Counted from the stretch's first letter, positions 21,884-33,587 are shown. The stretch: DNA of 64,000 nucleotides from Prorocentrum cordatum (GCA_963575745.1 CAUYUJ010007491.1:331768-395767); one strand, 5' to 3'. Translations and numbers: made by a program. The notes: generated by a model from the letters alone, not told the origin.

Positions 21884-22000
21884 GAGGAGGAGGAGGGGGA
21901 GGAGGAGGAGGAAGAGGGGGGGCAGTGTAAACCAAGGGCGCATCAGCGATGTTGCAATGACCCCTCCCTCCAATTTTCCTCATCATAGGTCTTACAATAC
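21884..22000 (+). repeat. GGA tract and partial dispersed element A, copy 3
   Basis: A short GGA tract (21884-21912) is followed by CAGTGTAAACCAAGGG and ~85 bases resembling 1369-1450, then similarity fades. Third example of the same tract/element junction. Confidence 0.65.
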
Positions 22001-22161
22001 TTTCTCCGTAAGGACTTCGCGCCCTTCCGCCAGCCCCCTCTCTATCATACTGGGATATATCAGAGTCGCGCTGGTGCGTCTCGGCGCTGCCTTGGCGCAT
22101 TTGGGAACATCATGCGGGGGCGGATAGGAATCTTCATCGCATATCGAGACGTTGGCATTAT

Positions 22162-24660
22162 ATCGAAGACGCCTACGGCGAATCACCGCCGCCCCCTGCC
22201 TTCTAGAATCGCCCATGTGGCCGAGCGTTGTGGTCAGACCTCTGCCAAGCTATCGGACCATGTGTTTCCCCAACCGTTGTGGAAACCGTTCGGGGAACAC
22301 TTGGGGGAGGATGGCGGGGAAGATCAGGAGGAGGAGGAGGAGGAGGAGGAGGAGGAGGAGGAGGAGGAGGAGGCGGGGGCATCTGGGGAGCATCTGGGGA
22401 CACTCTTGGGGCCTCATGGGAGCTTCCTGGGAGCCTCTTGGCGGCATCTTGGGGCCTATTTGGACCTCTGGGGGTCCTGTGGGGGCTTCTCGGGGGCCTC
22501 TTTGGCCGTCTTGGTGGCTCCTGGCCAGTCGGACGCCGTCGGAAGCCGTCTTGGGGGCCTCTATGGGCCGATTTTGGGCCCTCTTGGGGTGCTCCAGGGC
22601 CGTCTTGGAGGCCATTTTGGGCGTCTTCGAGGCCTCTCTTGGGCCGTCATGGAGCCATCTTGGAGGCCTCTTGGGCGATCTTGGGGCGATCTTGGGGAAC
22701 TCCTGGGCAGTCTGAAGGCCGACAATAAGCAAATGCCAAAGTCCTTCAAACACCAGGGGAAAATCAATGATTTTCACCTCTTCGGGCCATCCTGGAGAAC
22801 CTCCTGGAGACCTCTCGGGCCGTCTTGGAGCTCTCTTGGGAGGCCTTTGGGGCCGTCTTGGTAGCTTCTTGGGCGGACTTGGAGGCATCTTGGACCCTCT
22901 TGGGCCGTCTTGGAGGCCATCTTGAACCATCTTAGGCTTAGGCGGACTTGGAGGCCATCCTTGGTCATCTTGGCCGTCTTGGAGGCATCTTGGAGTCCAT
23001 TTGGGGCCATCTTGGGCGTGAAAGGCATTGCCATGTGCAGTTTGGGGTCTCTTCGGGTGGCCGGCGGGACGGGTCGACGCCCCAGTGAGTTTTCTGCATG
23101 CACCAAGACCGTCCAGGATCTGACACGCCAGGCACCCCTGTGATAAATCAACAGGGGGCGGCGGATCGAAGACGCCTACGGCGAATCACCGCCGCCCCCT
23201 GCCTTTTTGGAAGCGCCTATGTGGCCGAACGTTGAGGCCAGACCTGCCAAGCTATCGGACCATGTGTTCCCCGAATCGGTTTGGAAAGCCTTCGGGGAAC
23301 ACGTGGGCATCTTGAAGGTCATCTTGGCCGTCTGGAGGCCATTTTGACTCTTTCGGGCCTTCTTGGAGGACGTCTTGGAGGGCTTTTGGGCCGTGTTGGA
23401 GGCCATCTTGAGCTTCTTGGAGACCTCTTGGGCCGTCTTGGGGGCCTCTTGGGGCTGTGTCTTGGGCCTCTTGGGCGATCTTTGGGGGCACTTGGGCCGT
23501 CTTTGGCCGTCGGAAGGCAGCAAAACAGCAAATGCCAGAATCCTTCAAAAACCTGTGGAAAATCAATGATTTTGGCCTTTTCGGGTCTTCCTGGAGGCCC
23601 TCTTGGAGGCCTCTTGGGCTGTCTTGGGCCATCTTAGGGCTATGTTCGGCCGTCTTGGTGGGCTCCTGGTCCGTCTGACGCCGTCGGAAGCCGTTTGGGT
23701 GGCCTCTATAGGCCGACTTGGGGCCCTCTTGGAATGTTCCAGGGCCGTCTTGGAGGGCCATTTTGGGCGTCTTCAAGGCCTCCTGTGCCGTCTTGGGGGC
23801 CTCTTGGGGCCGTCTTGGGGCCCTCTTGGGCCGTTCTGGGGCCATCTTGGAGGCCTCTTGGGCGATCTTTCGGCGATCTTTGGGGGCACTTGGGCCGTCT
23901 CGGGCCGTCGGAAGGCCGAAAAGAAGCAAATGTCAACATCCGTCCAAAACCTTAGGAACATCAATGTTTTTGGCTTCTTCTGGCCTTCCTGGAGGCCCTC
24001 TTGGGGGCCTCTTGGGCCGTCTTGGGCCATCTTCGAGCCAACTTCGGCCATCTTGGTGGGTTCCTGGCAAGTCTGACGCCGTCGGGAGCCGTCTTGGGGG
24101 CAAGACGGCCCAAGAGACCTCCAACACGCCCTAGATAGCCTCCAAAACGCCCAAGATGGCCTCCAAGACAGGCCCGAAGCGCCCCAAGAGGGCCCCAAGT
24201 CGGCCCAGAAAGGGGGCCCTCTTGGGCCGTCTGGGAGGCCACTTGGGCCGTCATGGGGCCCTCGGGCCTCTTGGGCGATCTTGGGGGCCTCTTGGGCCGT
24301 CTTGGGTCGTCGGAGAGCCGAGAAGAAGCAAATGCCCAAATCCTTGAGAAACCTGGAAATCAATGATTTTGGCCTCTTGGGGCCCTCCTGCAGGACCTCT
24401 TGGAGGCCTCTTGGGCCGTCTTGGAGGCCTCTGCGGGGCCTCTTGGGCCGTCTTGGGCCATCTTCAGGCTATCTTAGGCCGTCTAGGGTACATCTTGGGC
24501 CGTCTTGGAGGCATCTTGGGACCATCTGAGCCGTCTTGGAGGCCATCTTGGCCGTCTTGGAGGCATCTTGGCCGTCTTGGAGGCCATCTTGGGGCCGTCT
24601 GGGGCAGGAAAACCGTTTGCAACCGGGTCTTCCTGGTGGCCGGCGGGACGCGCCGGAGCC
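22162..24660. repeat. Higher-order array of CTTGGGCCGTCTTGG-type repeats
   Basis: Short degenerate units (CTTGG, GCCGTCTTGG, GGCCTCTTGGG) fill 2.4 kb. A landmark beginning GCAAATG recurs at 22729, 23528, 23926 and 24328, spaced 799, 398 and 402, so the higher-order period is about 400 bp. A second landmark, ~140 bp with GCTATCGGACCATGTGTT, occurs at 22162-22305 and 23166-23302. The minus strand is open over long stretches as a Pro/Gln/Asp/Gly repeat (PKTAQEAPK, QDGPRGLQ), which follows from the repeat unit. A (GGA)n tract lies at 22328-22375. Confidence 0.85.
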
Positions 24661-24670
24661 CCAGGGGGAG

Positions 24671-26480
24671 TTTTTTCCCGGAAAGGGCTCCGGCCCAGGG
24701 TTCTCTTTTAGTAGGTAAACCTGTCCCCCGGTGCCAACTTGAGGGAGGCCGGCGAATTTTTTTCCCGGAAAGGGCGTGGGCCCAGGGTTCTCTTTTAGTT
24801 GGTAAACCTAATCCCCCGGTGCCTGCTTGAGGGAGGCCGGCGAATTTTTTCCCTGATAAATAACGAGGTCGAAAGGAGGTGGGAGGCGAATTAAAATTTG
24901 AGGAGTCTCGAGCGGAAAACGGCTTGTTTTCAGAAATTTCTGAGGATGTCTCGAGCGAAACGATGGGTTTTCGCAGAGTTGAGGGGATTGTCTCGAGAGA
25001 AAAAAAAACGCTTGTTTCAGAATTGCCGAGGATGTCTCGAGCGAAACGCTTGTTTTGCAGAGCCGACCGCGACGCGGAAAAGCGCCCCGCGCGAAGGAAT
25101 TTCGATGATGTCTCGACTAATTCGTTTGTTTTTGTACGATTTCCTCGAATTTTGGCAGGATGTCTCGAGCGAAATGCACGACCCCACCCTAGCACGACCA
25201 CGCCCCAGCACGACCACACCCCAGCACGACCAGACCCCAGCACGACCCCACCCCAGCACGACCCCACCCCAGCACGACCATACCCCAGCACGACCACACC
25301 CCAGCACGACCCGACCCCAGCACGACCCCACCCCAGCAAGACCACACCCCAGCACGACCACACCCCAGCACGACCTCACTACAGCACGACCACGCCCCAG
25401 CACGACCACGCCCCAGCACGACCACGCCCCAGCACGACCACGCCCCAGCACGACCACCCCCCAGCACGACCACCCCCCCAGCACGACCACCCCCCAGCAC
25501 GACCACCCCCCAGCACGACCAAACCCCAGCACGACCACTCCCCAGCACGACCACACCCCAGCACGACCACACCCCAGCACGACCACACCCCAGCACGACC
25601 ACACCCCAGCACGACCCCACCCCCGCACGACCACACCCCAGCACGACCACACCCCAGCCACGACGCCACCCCAGCCACGAACCCCCACCCAGCAGACCAC
25701 ACCCCAACAGACCACACCCCAGCACGACCTCACCACAGCACGACCTTCACCCCAGCACGACCACGCCCCAGCACGGACCACGCTTCTGGCACGACCACGC
25801 CCCAGAACGACCACACCCCAGCAGACCTACACCCAGCACGACCACACCCCAGCACGACCACGCCCCAGCACGACCCCACCCCAGCATGACCACACCCCAG
25901 CACGACCACACCCCAGCACGACGCCACCCCAGCACGACCCCACCCCAGCAAGACCACACCCCAACACGACCACACCCCAGCACGACCACACCACAGCACG
26001 ACCTCACCCCAGCACGACCACGCCCCAGCACGACCACGCCCCAGCACGACCACGCCCCAGCACGACAACGCCCCAGCACGACCACCCCCCAGCACGACCA
26101 CACCCCCAGCACGACTACCCCCCAACACGACCACCCCCCAGCACGACTACTCCCCAGCACGACCACTCCCCAGCACGACCACACCCCAGCACGACCACAC
26201 CCAAGCACGACCACACCCAGTCGCACCCCCGTGGACTGTTTCGTGGTGTGTCTGGTTGAGTGGTTGCCTGTTCACGGGGTGTCTCGTGGAATGTTTCACG
26301 GGGTGTCTCGTGGAATGTTTCGTGAGGTGTCTCGTGGAATGTTTCGTGAGGTGTCTCGTGGGATGTTTCGCGGGGTGTTTCGTGGGATGTTTCGTGGGGT
26401 GTCGCCCAGTTGGGTATCGTGAAAACGTGACCATGCTGCACATGTCTATATCCCTTTCCGGGTTCGTGGGTCCATCATGT
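24671..26480 (+). mobile_element. Modular minisatellite element, copy 3 (leader duplicated)
   Basis: Modules A-E as in copy 1, but the start of A is present twice: CCCGGAAAGGG occurs at 24677-24687 and again at 24764-24774. B runs to ~25183, the 16-bp array to ~26218, the 24-bp repeats to ~26400, and the tail ends CATCATGT at 26480, with CCCTTTCCGGG at 26452-26462. Confidence 0.8.
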
Positions 26481-27210
26481 CCCTGATAAATAACGAGGTC
26501 GAAGGAGGCCGGCGAATTAAAATTTGAGGATGTCTCGAGCGAAACGCTTGTTTTTGAAATCCCGATCGATAAATCACAGGGTGCGGGCCACTTTTTCGTG
26601 TGTTGAGGATGTCTCGAGCGAAACGCTTGCTCCGCAGAGTTTGCCGAGGATGTCTCGAGCGAAACGCTTGTTTTGCAGAGCCGACCGCGACGCGGAAAAG
26701 CGCCCCGCGCGAAGGAATTTCGATGATGTCTCGACTAATTCGTTTGTTTTTGTACGATTTCCTGGAATTTTGGCAGGATGTCTCGAGCGAAATGCACGAC
26801 CCCACCCTAGCACGACCATACCCCAGCACGACCACACCCCAGCACGACCAGACCCCAGCACGACCCCACCCCAGCACGACCCCACCCCAGCACGACCATA
26901 CCCCAGCACGACCACACCCCAGCACGACCCGACCCCAGCACGACCCTACCCCAGCAAGACCACACCCCAGCACGACCACACCCCAGCACGACCTCACCAC
27001 AGCACGACCACACCCCAGCACGACCACGCCCCAGCACGACCACGCCCCAGCACGACCACTCCCCAGCACGACCACCTCCCAGCACGACCACCCCCCCAGC
27101 ACGACCACCCCCCAGCACGACCACCCCCCAGCACGACCACACCCCAGCACGACCACTCCACAGCACGACCACACCCCAGCACGACCACACCCCAGCACGA
27201 CCACACCCAG
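26481..27210 (+). mobile_element. Modular minisatellite element, copy 4, head-to-tail and cut by the gap
   Basis: Begins at CCCTGATAAATAACG, inside module A, directly after the CATCATGT end of copy 3, with no spacer. Module B (26526-26795) is nearly identical to that of copy 2, including the CGATCGATAAATCACAGGG insert. The 16-bp array runs into the N gap, so length and 3' end are unknown. Confidence 0.8.
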
Positions 27211-27310
27211 NNNNNNNNNNNNNNNNNNNNNNNNNNNNNNNNNNNNNNNNNNNNNNNNNNNNNNNNNNNNNNNNNNNNNNNNNNNNNNNNNNNNNNNNNN
27301 NNNNNNNNNN
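27211..27310. other. Assembly gap, 100 N
   Basis: Exactly 100 N, a conventional placeholder for unknown length. It falls inside a 16-bp array and is followed by a CCT tract, both hard to assemble, so the join may not be real adjacency. Confidence 0.99.
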
Positions 27311-27478
27311 CCTCCTCCCCCTCCTCTTCCTCCTCCTCCTCCTCCTCCTCCTCCCTGTCCTCGTTTTCGTCCTTGTCCTGGTCCCCCTCGTCCTCCTCCT
27401 CTCCTCCTCCTCCTCCTTCTCCTCCTCGTCCTCCTCCATATCCTCTTCCATTTCCTTCTCCTCCTCCTCCTGCTGGCC
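27311..27478. repeat. CCT polypyrimidine tract
   Basis: (CCT)n with CTT/CGT variants, pyrimidines on the plus strand; starts directly at the gap. Confidence 0.93.
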
Positions 27479-27799
27479 TCTTCTAGAATCCTGAAAGTTT
27501 CCTCCGGCTTCACCTCACCGTTCCAAAGCGGCCGGTGCCTCGAGCAACAAATGTGTGAGCACAGGAAGCGCGGTGGGATGCGTAGAGGATGAGGACATGC
27601 GGCTCCACACTGAGGGAAGATCTGGTTGCTGCCTCGGCCGTCACCGCCAGCGCCCCGCCGCGCGCGCCGCCGCGTGCGCCGGAACGCCGGAGACGGCTGG
27701 CCCCCCTCTCCGGGGGGGGGTGGGCGGGGGATGGGGCCACGAAGGGTGGTGGGAGGGTGGGAGGGGGGAGTGGGGGAAAAGGGGCGAGAGGAACCTTCG

Positions 27800-28567
27800 T
27801 GGGGTAGGCCATGGTGTAGTGCTGTAAGAGCATGGTGCGTTGAGCGCTAGACACGCCAACGGCGCGGGCGCGCAGCAGGGAGAAGCTGAACCCCTTGTAA
27901 CCGATCATGAAATCAACAGCTTGCTGCACACGTATGCGGAGGATGTCAAACCTCGTTAGGAGGTTGTCGATGCGCTCCTGCGGAAACCGGTCGAAATTCA
28001 TCAGAACCGACACTGCCGAGGTGCGCTTCTCCTCGCCTCCTCGCCCTGCTGGCCCCATCGCTCGGACAAGCTGTGCATAAGGATGGTAACCGGTGACACT
28101 GGATTGCCGTTGACGAGACCTCCCTGGATCAGGACAATTGGCTGGCATTCGTCCACGCACTCGCGCGCCATGCCGGTAAAGCGCGACGAAACGTAGGCCG
28201 CCTGGCGAATCTCGTTCAGGTCTGACTTCGCCACAGACCGGGTCATCACCTCTCGCACTTATTCCTGGAAAAGCACGCGAGCGTGGTGTTCGGGGCCCCA
28301 GGTGCGGAGGTGGTGCATGTGGCCGCTCAACCACTTGCGTCCACGCAGGCGATGCGAACTGCGATGGCGCACGTGCCGACGCCGACCCAGATGGCCTTCC
28401 ATCCGGAGGGTAGCGTAGCTCCCTCCACATGTCGCAAAAGTGCTGGAGGCCAGGGATCCTCTAGCCGCGTTGCATGTGTTGCCGAAGATACTTGCCCCGA
28501 GCGTGTCCGACTCGTCATCATATTGGGCGTGCTGTAGCGTCGCGGTACTTAGAGCATCCCGCGACAC
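27800..28567 (-). pseudogene. Retroelement gag-like fragment, frameshifted
   Basis: On the minus strand, frame 28258-28001 reads VAKSDLNEIRQAAYVSS and QPIVLIQGGLVNGNPVSP; the frame ending at 27510 then continues with FPQERIDNLLTRFDILRIRV and YKGFSFSLLRARAVGVSS. The pattern LLTRFDxLRxR...YxGxSxxLLRAxGV resembles a gag region common in dinoflagellate copia-like elements. A further frame near 28440-28330 (SGWKAIWVGVGTCAI) may be its upstream part. Beyond about 27800 the frame becomes low-complexity Pro/Arg and is not protein-like. Confidence 0.45.
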
Positions 28568-28599
28568 AATCGCGGGGACGCTCGTCGTACATCATGTGC

Positions 28600-29479
28600 T
28601 CACAGTGCTAAGCACCACCAATTGCACTATCGTCTAGAAGAGCGCGCATCGGGATCTGCCCGGCTGACGGGTCTGACTAGGCAGAGCGAAGTGTCGGGTC
28701 CCGAGGCGTGGTGCCTCGGAGTGATGGCGCCCCAGTCGTCACTGCATTACCACGGGGGGGCGAGAACGCAGTTCCCGCGCTCCCCACTGCATCCCCGCTT
28801 GGCACCAGCGACACAGTCGCTGGATTCCCTGTCTCTGCTCGCATCTGCCAGGGCTGACGACCTTGCCCTGACATCGCAGATGTGAAGGTTGCGTCGAGTA
28901 ATTTGCAGCTGCCCCCGCGGGCAGGGGCACTAACAGTTTGGGGTCCGCGAGCTGCCTGGACACAGTCCGAGCATGCCCGCGATGGGTCGCCGAGCGGTCC
29001 TTGTAGATCTTGGTGGTGCTGTCCTTGATGCAGTACTGGTTGTGCACGCTCCCACGCGCGGGTCCTGGCGGATGGGCTGGTGCAGCCCCGACGGACCCTA
29101 GAGTAACGTCTCCTGCCAGAGCGAAGGGGAGGAAGTGCACAAAGGCGGATATGTTGAAGGCGATTGACCGGAGTCGGAGGCGGCTGGAGGTGGAAGCCAC
29201 TGCGGTCGACGCATGGAGCGGCATGGCAGCCGTGGTGGGCGCAGGGGTGAACCTGTTCCGCTACCAACTAGAGCTGAGATGCAAGACGGGAAACGATGTT
29301 TTGCGTACGCGGATTAATGCGGCGGTATGTATAAAAAGGCGCGTGCAACCGGGCACGGGAACACTGCAGGCTCCCGTGCTCCAGGGCCGCCAGCCACGCA
29401 TCAGACAGGCTGGGTGACTAACAGGCAAGGCAGTAGGAAAGGGGACGGACCTACCGTTCGACTGGGAGGGGGATGAGGG
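28600..29479. other. No confident gene
   Basis: Frames on both strands are Pro/Arg/Ala-rich. A plus-strand stretch at about 29140-29290 (MLKAIDRSRRRLEVEATAV) is the most protein-like piece, but no family or splice context supports it. Confidence 0.35.
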
Positions 29480-29760
29480 GGATGAGGGGGATGATGGAGG
29501 AGGCGGAGGAGGAGGCGGAGGAGGAGGAGGAGAAGGAGTAGGAGGAGGAGAAGGAGGAAGAGGAGGAGGAGAAGGAGGAGGATTGAGTAGGTTGAGGACG
29601 GAGAAGGAGACAGGAGGACCCAGCGACACATGGTAGGATTTTACAGGGGGAGGCAAAGGACGGACAAAGGTGGAGAGGGGCAGAGAGACGGATGGTGAGG
29701 CGCGGGTGGGAGGAAGGAGGAGGAGGATGAGGAGAAGGAGGAGAAGGACGGAGAGATGTC
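29480..29760. repeat. GGA polypurine tracts
   Basis: (GGA)n at about 29488-29582, then a second GGA-rich run at about 29700-29755. The only purine-on-plus tract in the right half of the window. Confidence 0.85.
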
Positions 29761-30235
29761 ACGGGGCAGGGGGAGAGGGAGCTTTCTCTCCAACTCCTCT
29801 GGACCCCTGGCTCTCCCCCTCCCTCCCATGCCTGCGCATCCCGGCCATCCCATTCCTCCACATCCCGTCCTATCCCCATCTTCTCCTGTTCTCCCATCTC
29901 GCTGTCTCCTTCCGATCCTCGATCCCGATCTCCTCCGATCCCTGCAGCTCCTCCGCTCAACTTTCCCCGATCCCCTACCAACCTCAGATGCCATCCCCTG
30001 ACCTCCCGAGCGACCCCATCCCTGCCATTCCCCATCAAGGAGCAGTAGAGGAGAAAACGAAGGAGGAGACGACCGTGGAAGGGAAATGAAAGAGAATGAG
30101 GAGAAAGAGGAGGAGGACCCCCCCCTCATGAGCTCTCCCTCCAATGCCTTGGATATCTCCCCAGCGCGAACTTATTCCCTGCCCCAGCCAACAGACCCAC
30201 AGGCAAGGACAAGAAGAGAGGGATACGAGAGACAA
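29761..30235. other. Pyrimidine-rich DNA, no gene seen
   Basis: TCC/CCT-rich sequence on the plus strand with Pro/Ser-rich frames; no motif. Confidence 0.5.
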
Positions 30236-30475
30236 AGAGTGAGAGAGAGAGAGAGCAAGAGAGAGAGAGAGAGAGCAAGAGAGAGAGAGAGAGAGCGAGA
30301 GCGAGCGAGAGAGGGACGTGTCAAGGCGAGGTGAACCGAAAGGAGAAGGTGATCGCAAGGTAGAGGATTGGGGGGTTGGATGGGAGGGAAGAATAGATGG
30401 GGGGACGGCGAGGGCAGCAGAGTGAACCGAGGGGAATACAAGAAAGAGAGAGAGAGAGAGAGAAAGGCAGAGTTT
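30236..30475. repeat. (GA)n microsatellites
   Basis: GA runs at 30236-30312 and 30445-30472, separated by G-rich unique sequence. Confidence 0.9.
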
Positions 30476-30514
30476 GTGTGCGGAGGGAGAGTGAGGGAGG
30501 GGAAGGAAAGAGAC

Positions 30515-30750
30515 CTCTTCTCCCTCCCCTCCTACTCCTCTCCTCCTCCTCCTTCCCCTCCCCTCCTCCTACTCCTCCTCCTCCTCCTCCTTCCCCTCCT
30601 CCTCCTCCTCCTCCTCCTCCTCCTCCTCCTCCTCCTCCTCCTCCTCCATCGCCTGCTCCTCCTGCTGCTGCTGCTCATCCCCCTCCTCCTCCTCCTGCTG
30701 CTGCTGCTCCTCCTCCTCCTCCTCCTCCTCCTCCTCCTCCTCCTCCTCTC
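30515..30750. repeat. CCT polypyrimidine tract
   Basis: (CCT)n with CTG and GCT interruptions, pyrimidines on the plus strand. Confidence 0.94.
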
Positions 30751-31440
30751 ATTCTTGCGCCGCTCTCCCCGGCCCCCGCCCCCCGGGAGCCCCTACCGCC
30801 CTCTCATGCGCCGGCCCCTCGGGCGGGAGCTCTCGCGCGAGGAGCCTGCTGGGGCGGGCGGCACGAGCAGGGAGGGGAAGAAGGGGCTCGAGGAGCCTCG
30901 GACGCGCGTCACGATTGATAGGAGGGGGGAGGGGAGCAGTACAAATAAGACTGGTAATTGCGGTCGGACCTCGGGCAGAAGAACAGCCCTCGGGAATCTG
31001 AGACCCTCCGCTGGCCAAACTGGAGAACACTCGAGGGTGTCCTCTCCCAGGATGCACAGGCACATCCAACAACACACGAAGAACATCAGGGCACCCTCCC
31101 CGAGCAGACCTCGATCTTACACCTCGGTCCGACTGTATGAGGCCACACAGAAGACATCGGACATCGGCCTGCAGTCGAGGTGCAGCGGGGGCACTGCAGG
31201 TGGGCGCCAAGCGAACGAAAGATGAAAGAGAGATAGAGAGAGAGAAAAACAATTATGGACAGATACAGAAACAACCTGTAGACAACAACAGAGGAAGAGA
31301 ACAATGTGGTCAGAGAGGTTCTGACCTCAAACAAACCGTGGCAGTCCTGTCGGAAGATGATTTCTGTCGAACCAGAAAGGGACGACATCCTGCCAGGGAC
31401 CATCCACAGGGGACTCGCACAGGCTGCTAAAACAGAAATC
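30751..31440. other. No gene seen
   Basis: GC-rich at first, then mixed composition with a short GA-rich run (31220-31250). Frames up to ~170 codons exist, but none shows conserved motifs. Confidence 0.45.
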
Positions 31441-31690
31441 ACATGCCCACTGTAAACTCCTCATCTTCCTCCTCCTCCTTCTCCTCCTTCTCTGCCTCTT
31501 CCCCCTCATCCTCCTCTTCCTCCTCCCTCTTCCTCCTCCTCCTCCTCCTCCTACTCCTTCCACTTCCTCGTCCTCCTCCTCTTCCTCCTCTTCCTCCGTT
31601 TCCTCCTCTTCCTCCTCCTCTCCTCCTCCTCCAACTCCTCGCCCTCGCTCTCCTCCTCCTCCTCCTCCTCCTCCTCCTCCTCATCCTCAT
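31441..31690. repeat. CCT polypyrimidine tract
   Basis: (CCT)n/(TCC)n with CTT variants, pyrimidines on the plus strand. A (CT)n run follows at 31868-31900. Confidence 0.93.
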
Positions 31691-31865
31691 CATCCATCTG
31701 CCTTGCTCCCTGCTCTCTGCTCCTTGCGATCCCCTGCTCCCTCCTTCCTCCCACATCGTGGGTTGGCAATGCACCGCACGAAGCCATCGCTAGCCTGAAC
31801 CAACAACCGAAGCAACATGCGTGCGTAGACTGCACGCGCTCCCTCCCTTCTCCCTCCGCATTCCG

Positions 31866-31900
<35 letters not shown>

Positions 31901-31901
<1 letters not shown>

Positions 31902-32405
31902 CACTTCACTTTCGGCACCAAGACACGGGGGTCCTCGCCTCGCAGAAACGGGTCCTGGACCGCGGGGGTCTTTCCCCGGGACCGAATCTTCCATCCCGAG
32001 TCGCTTCCGCTCACGACCCTGGAACCCGGGAGTCCAGGGAGGGCCCCAGGACCCTCCCTGAGGCTAATTATCAGTCCATAACTGGAGCACCTCGGCGAGT
32101 CGCAGCCGCTGGAAGGCACCTCGAGGCTGGACGACCGCCGAGAACATACGAAAATGGACAGACAAAATCCGATCTTGGGGGCGGCCAGGAGGGGAGCGTC
32201 CGTCCGAGAGGGGGTGGGGGGCGCAAATCGTGTCCAGCGGCATGTGCGCGGCCCAGGGGGGGGGGCCGGGTACGTGTTGAAATAAGAAGAGGCGCCATGA
32301 AATCTGGGGAGATCTCATGGCCCCGCCATGATGATGATGATGATGATCCGCCACCCCCTAGTCATCCCCCCCCTCCTGGCCGCCCCCGGCTCCAACCCCC
32401 GACTG
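31901..32405. other. No gene seen
   Basis: GC-rich sequence with a six-unit (ATG)n run at 32328-32347. No coding or RNA feature. Confidence 0.45.
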
Positions 32406-32530
32406 GGCATCGCTCGGACGTCCATTCCCTGTGTTTTTTTCGGTTTCGTGCGTGGTTTTCCCGCCAAATAATCAAGGATGTTCCTCGATGGTCCTCGCCG
32501 AAGGAAAAATGCACACGTCAGAGCGATGCC
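32406..32530. mobile_element. 125-bp MITE-like element, copy 1
   Basis: Begins GGCATCGCTCGGACGT (32406-32421) and ends ACGTCAGAGCGATGCC (32515-32530), a 16-bp terminal inverted repeat with one mismatch. The second copy (54404-54528) has the same length and similar interior (TTTCGGTTTCGTGCGTGG). No coding capacity, so a non-autonomous DNA transposon is inferred. Confidence 0.8.
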
Positions 32531-32725
32531 AAGCCGATCCCTCCCCTCTGCAGCGGCGCCCGGGGCACCCGCGGTGCGCCAGCGCGCGCGCGCGAGCGAA
32601 CGAGCGAGCGAGCGCCCCGCCTCCCTCGGAGCCGCTGCGGCTGCCCCCGGACCCGCTGCTGGCGGAGCCTCCGGGGCGGCCGCATCAGGGGGTGGGGCGG
32701 CCGCACCCGCGGGCGGCGATGATCT

Positions 32726-32733
32726 CCCCTCCT

Positions 32734-32764
<31 letters not shown>

Positions 32765-32937
32765 CTCCTCCTCCACCTCCGCCGCCTCCTCCTCCTCCTC
32801 CTCCTCCTCCTCCTCCTCCTCCTCCTCCTCTTCCTCCTTCTCCTGCATCGCCTCCTCCTCCATCTCCTCCGCCGCCTCCTCCTCCTCCTCGTCCTCATCC
32901 TCCTCCTCCTCCTCATCTACTCCTCCTTCTTTACTCC
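32726..32937. repeat. CCT polypyrimidine tract
   Basis: (CCT)n with CCG/CCA and CTT variants, pyrimidines on the plus strand. Confidence 0.94.
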
Positions 32938-33280
32938 TCTCGCCCCTCGTAATTACTCGTCTCACGCCTCGTCCTCTCCTCTCCTGTCCTTCGTGTCCCT
33001 CCCCCTCTTCCAACGCTTCTCCTTCTCCCTCCTTTTCATCCTCTCCGTCCCTCACCCAGGCGGGCAAAGAAAACCGAGGCGGCAAGTTCGTCAAACATTC
33101 AGTGCCCTCCAGCAAAAACGCTCCCGGATGAACAGCTGGGCCTGGGGAGGCGGCCGAAAGCTCCAGGAGCCCGTGGCCACGGAAGGATCGCGACGTTGGA
33201 GGACTGGGACTCTGGATGCGTGGCGCCTGCTCGTCCATCTCGAGGAAGGGTAGGGCAAATGCGCAAAAAAAATTGGAGGT

Positions 33281-33402
33281 CCGCGCGGACTTCTCGGATC
33301 GGTGCTCGACCCTCTTCCCTGGCGCGCGGAGCGTGCCAGGGGCGGTGCTCGGGGCGCCGCCAGAGGGCTCCAGCGCAGATCCAAAAAGCCCGCACGATCT
33401 CC
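33281..33402. repeat. Foldback (palindromic) element, copy 3
   Basis: Starts GAGGTCCGCGCGGACTTCTC then GGATCGGTGCT, holds the central CTGGCGCGCGGAGCGTGCC, and ends CAGCGCAGATCC; it aligns with the reverse complement of 390-515. Confidence 0.75.
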
Positions 33403-33587
33403 CGACAGACAATTTCTGCTTGCGCCGCTCCTTCTCCTCCGACTGCCGCAACTTGTCCCTCCCCACCCTCTTCTTCACCCACCTGCGCCTTCCTGGCCAC
33501 AGCGTGAGAAGGCGAAGGCGAAGGCGCCGGAGTCGGGCACACTGGTGTGCCCGTGCCCTTTAGGGCATGGCGCAGGAGGCCGTGGCC

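Noticed and set aside
22250-24360. Pro/Gln/Asp/Gly repeat proteins on the minus strand
   Set aside because: Open because of the short degenerate repeat; several overlapping frames are equally open and none has a non-repeat domain.
15990-27210. ORFs of 150-640 codons on both strands (HDHTPARPHPST and GRAGVWSCWGVVVL repeats)
   Set aside because: The 16-bp unit has no stop in any frame on either strand, so tandem copies are automatically open in all six frames. No start context, no conserved flanks.
27211-27310. Treating the N run as a real 100-bp segment
   Set aside because: Exactly 100 N is a standard scaffold placeholder of unknown true length.
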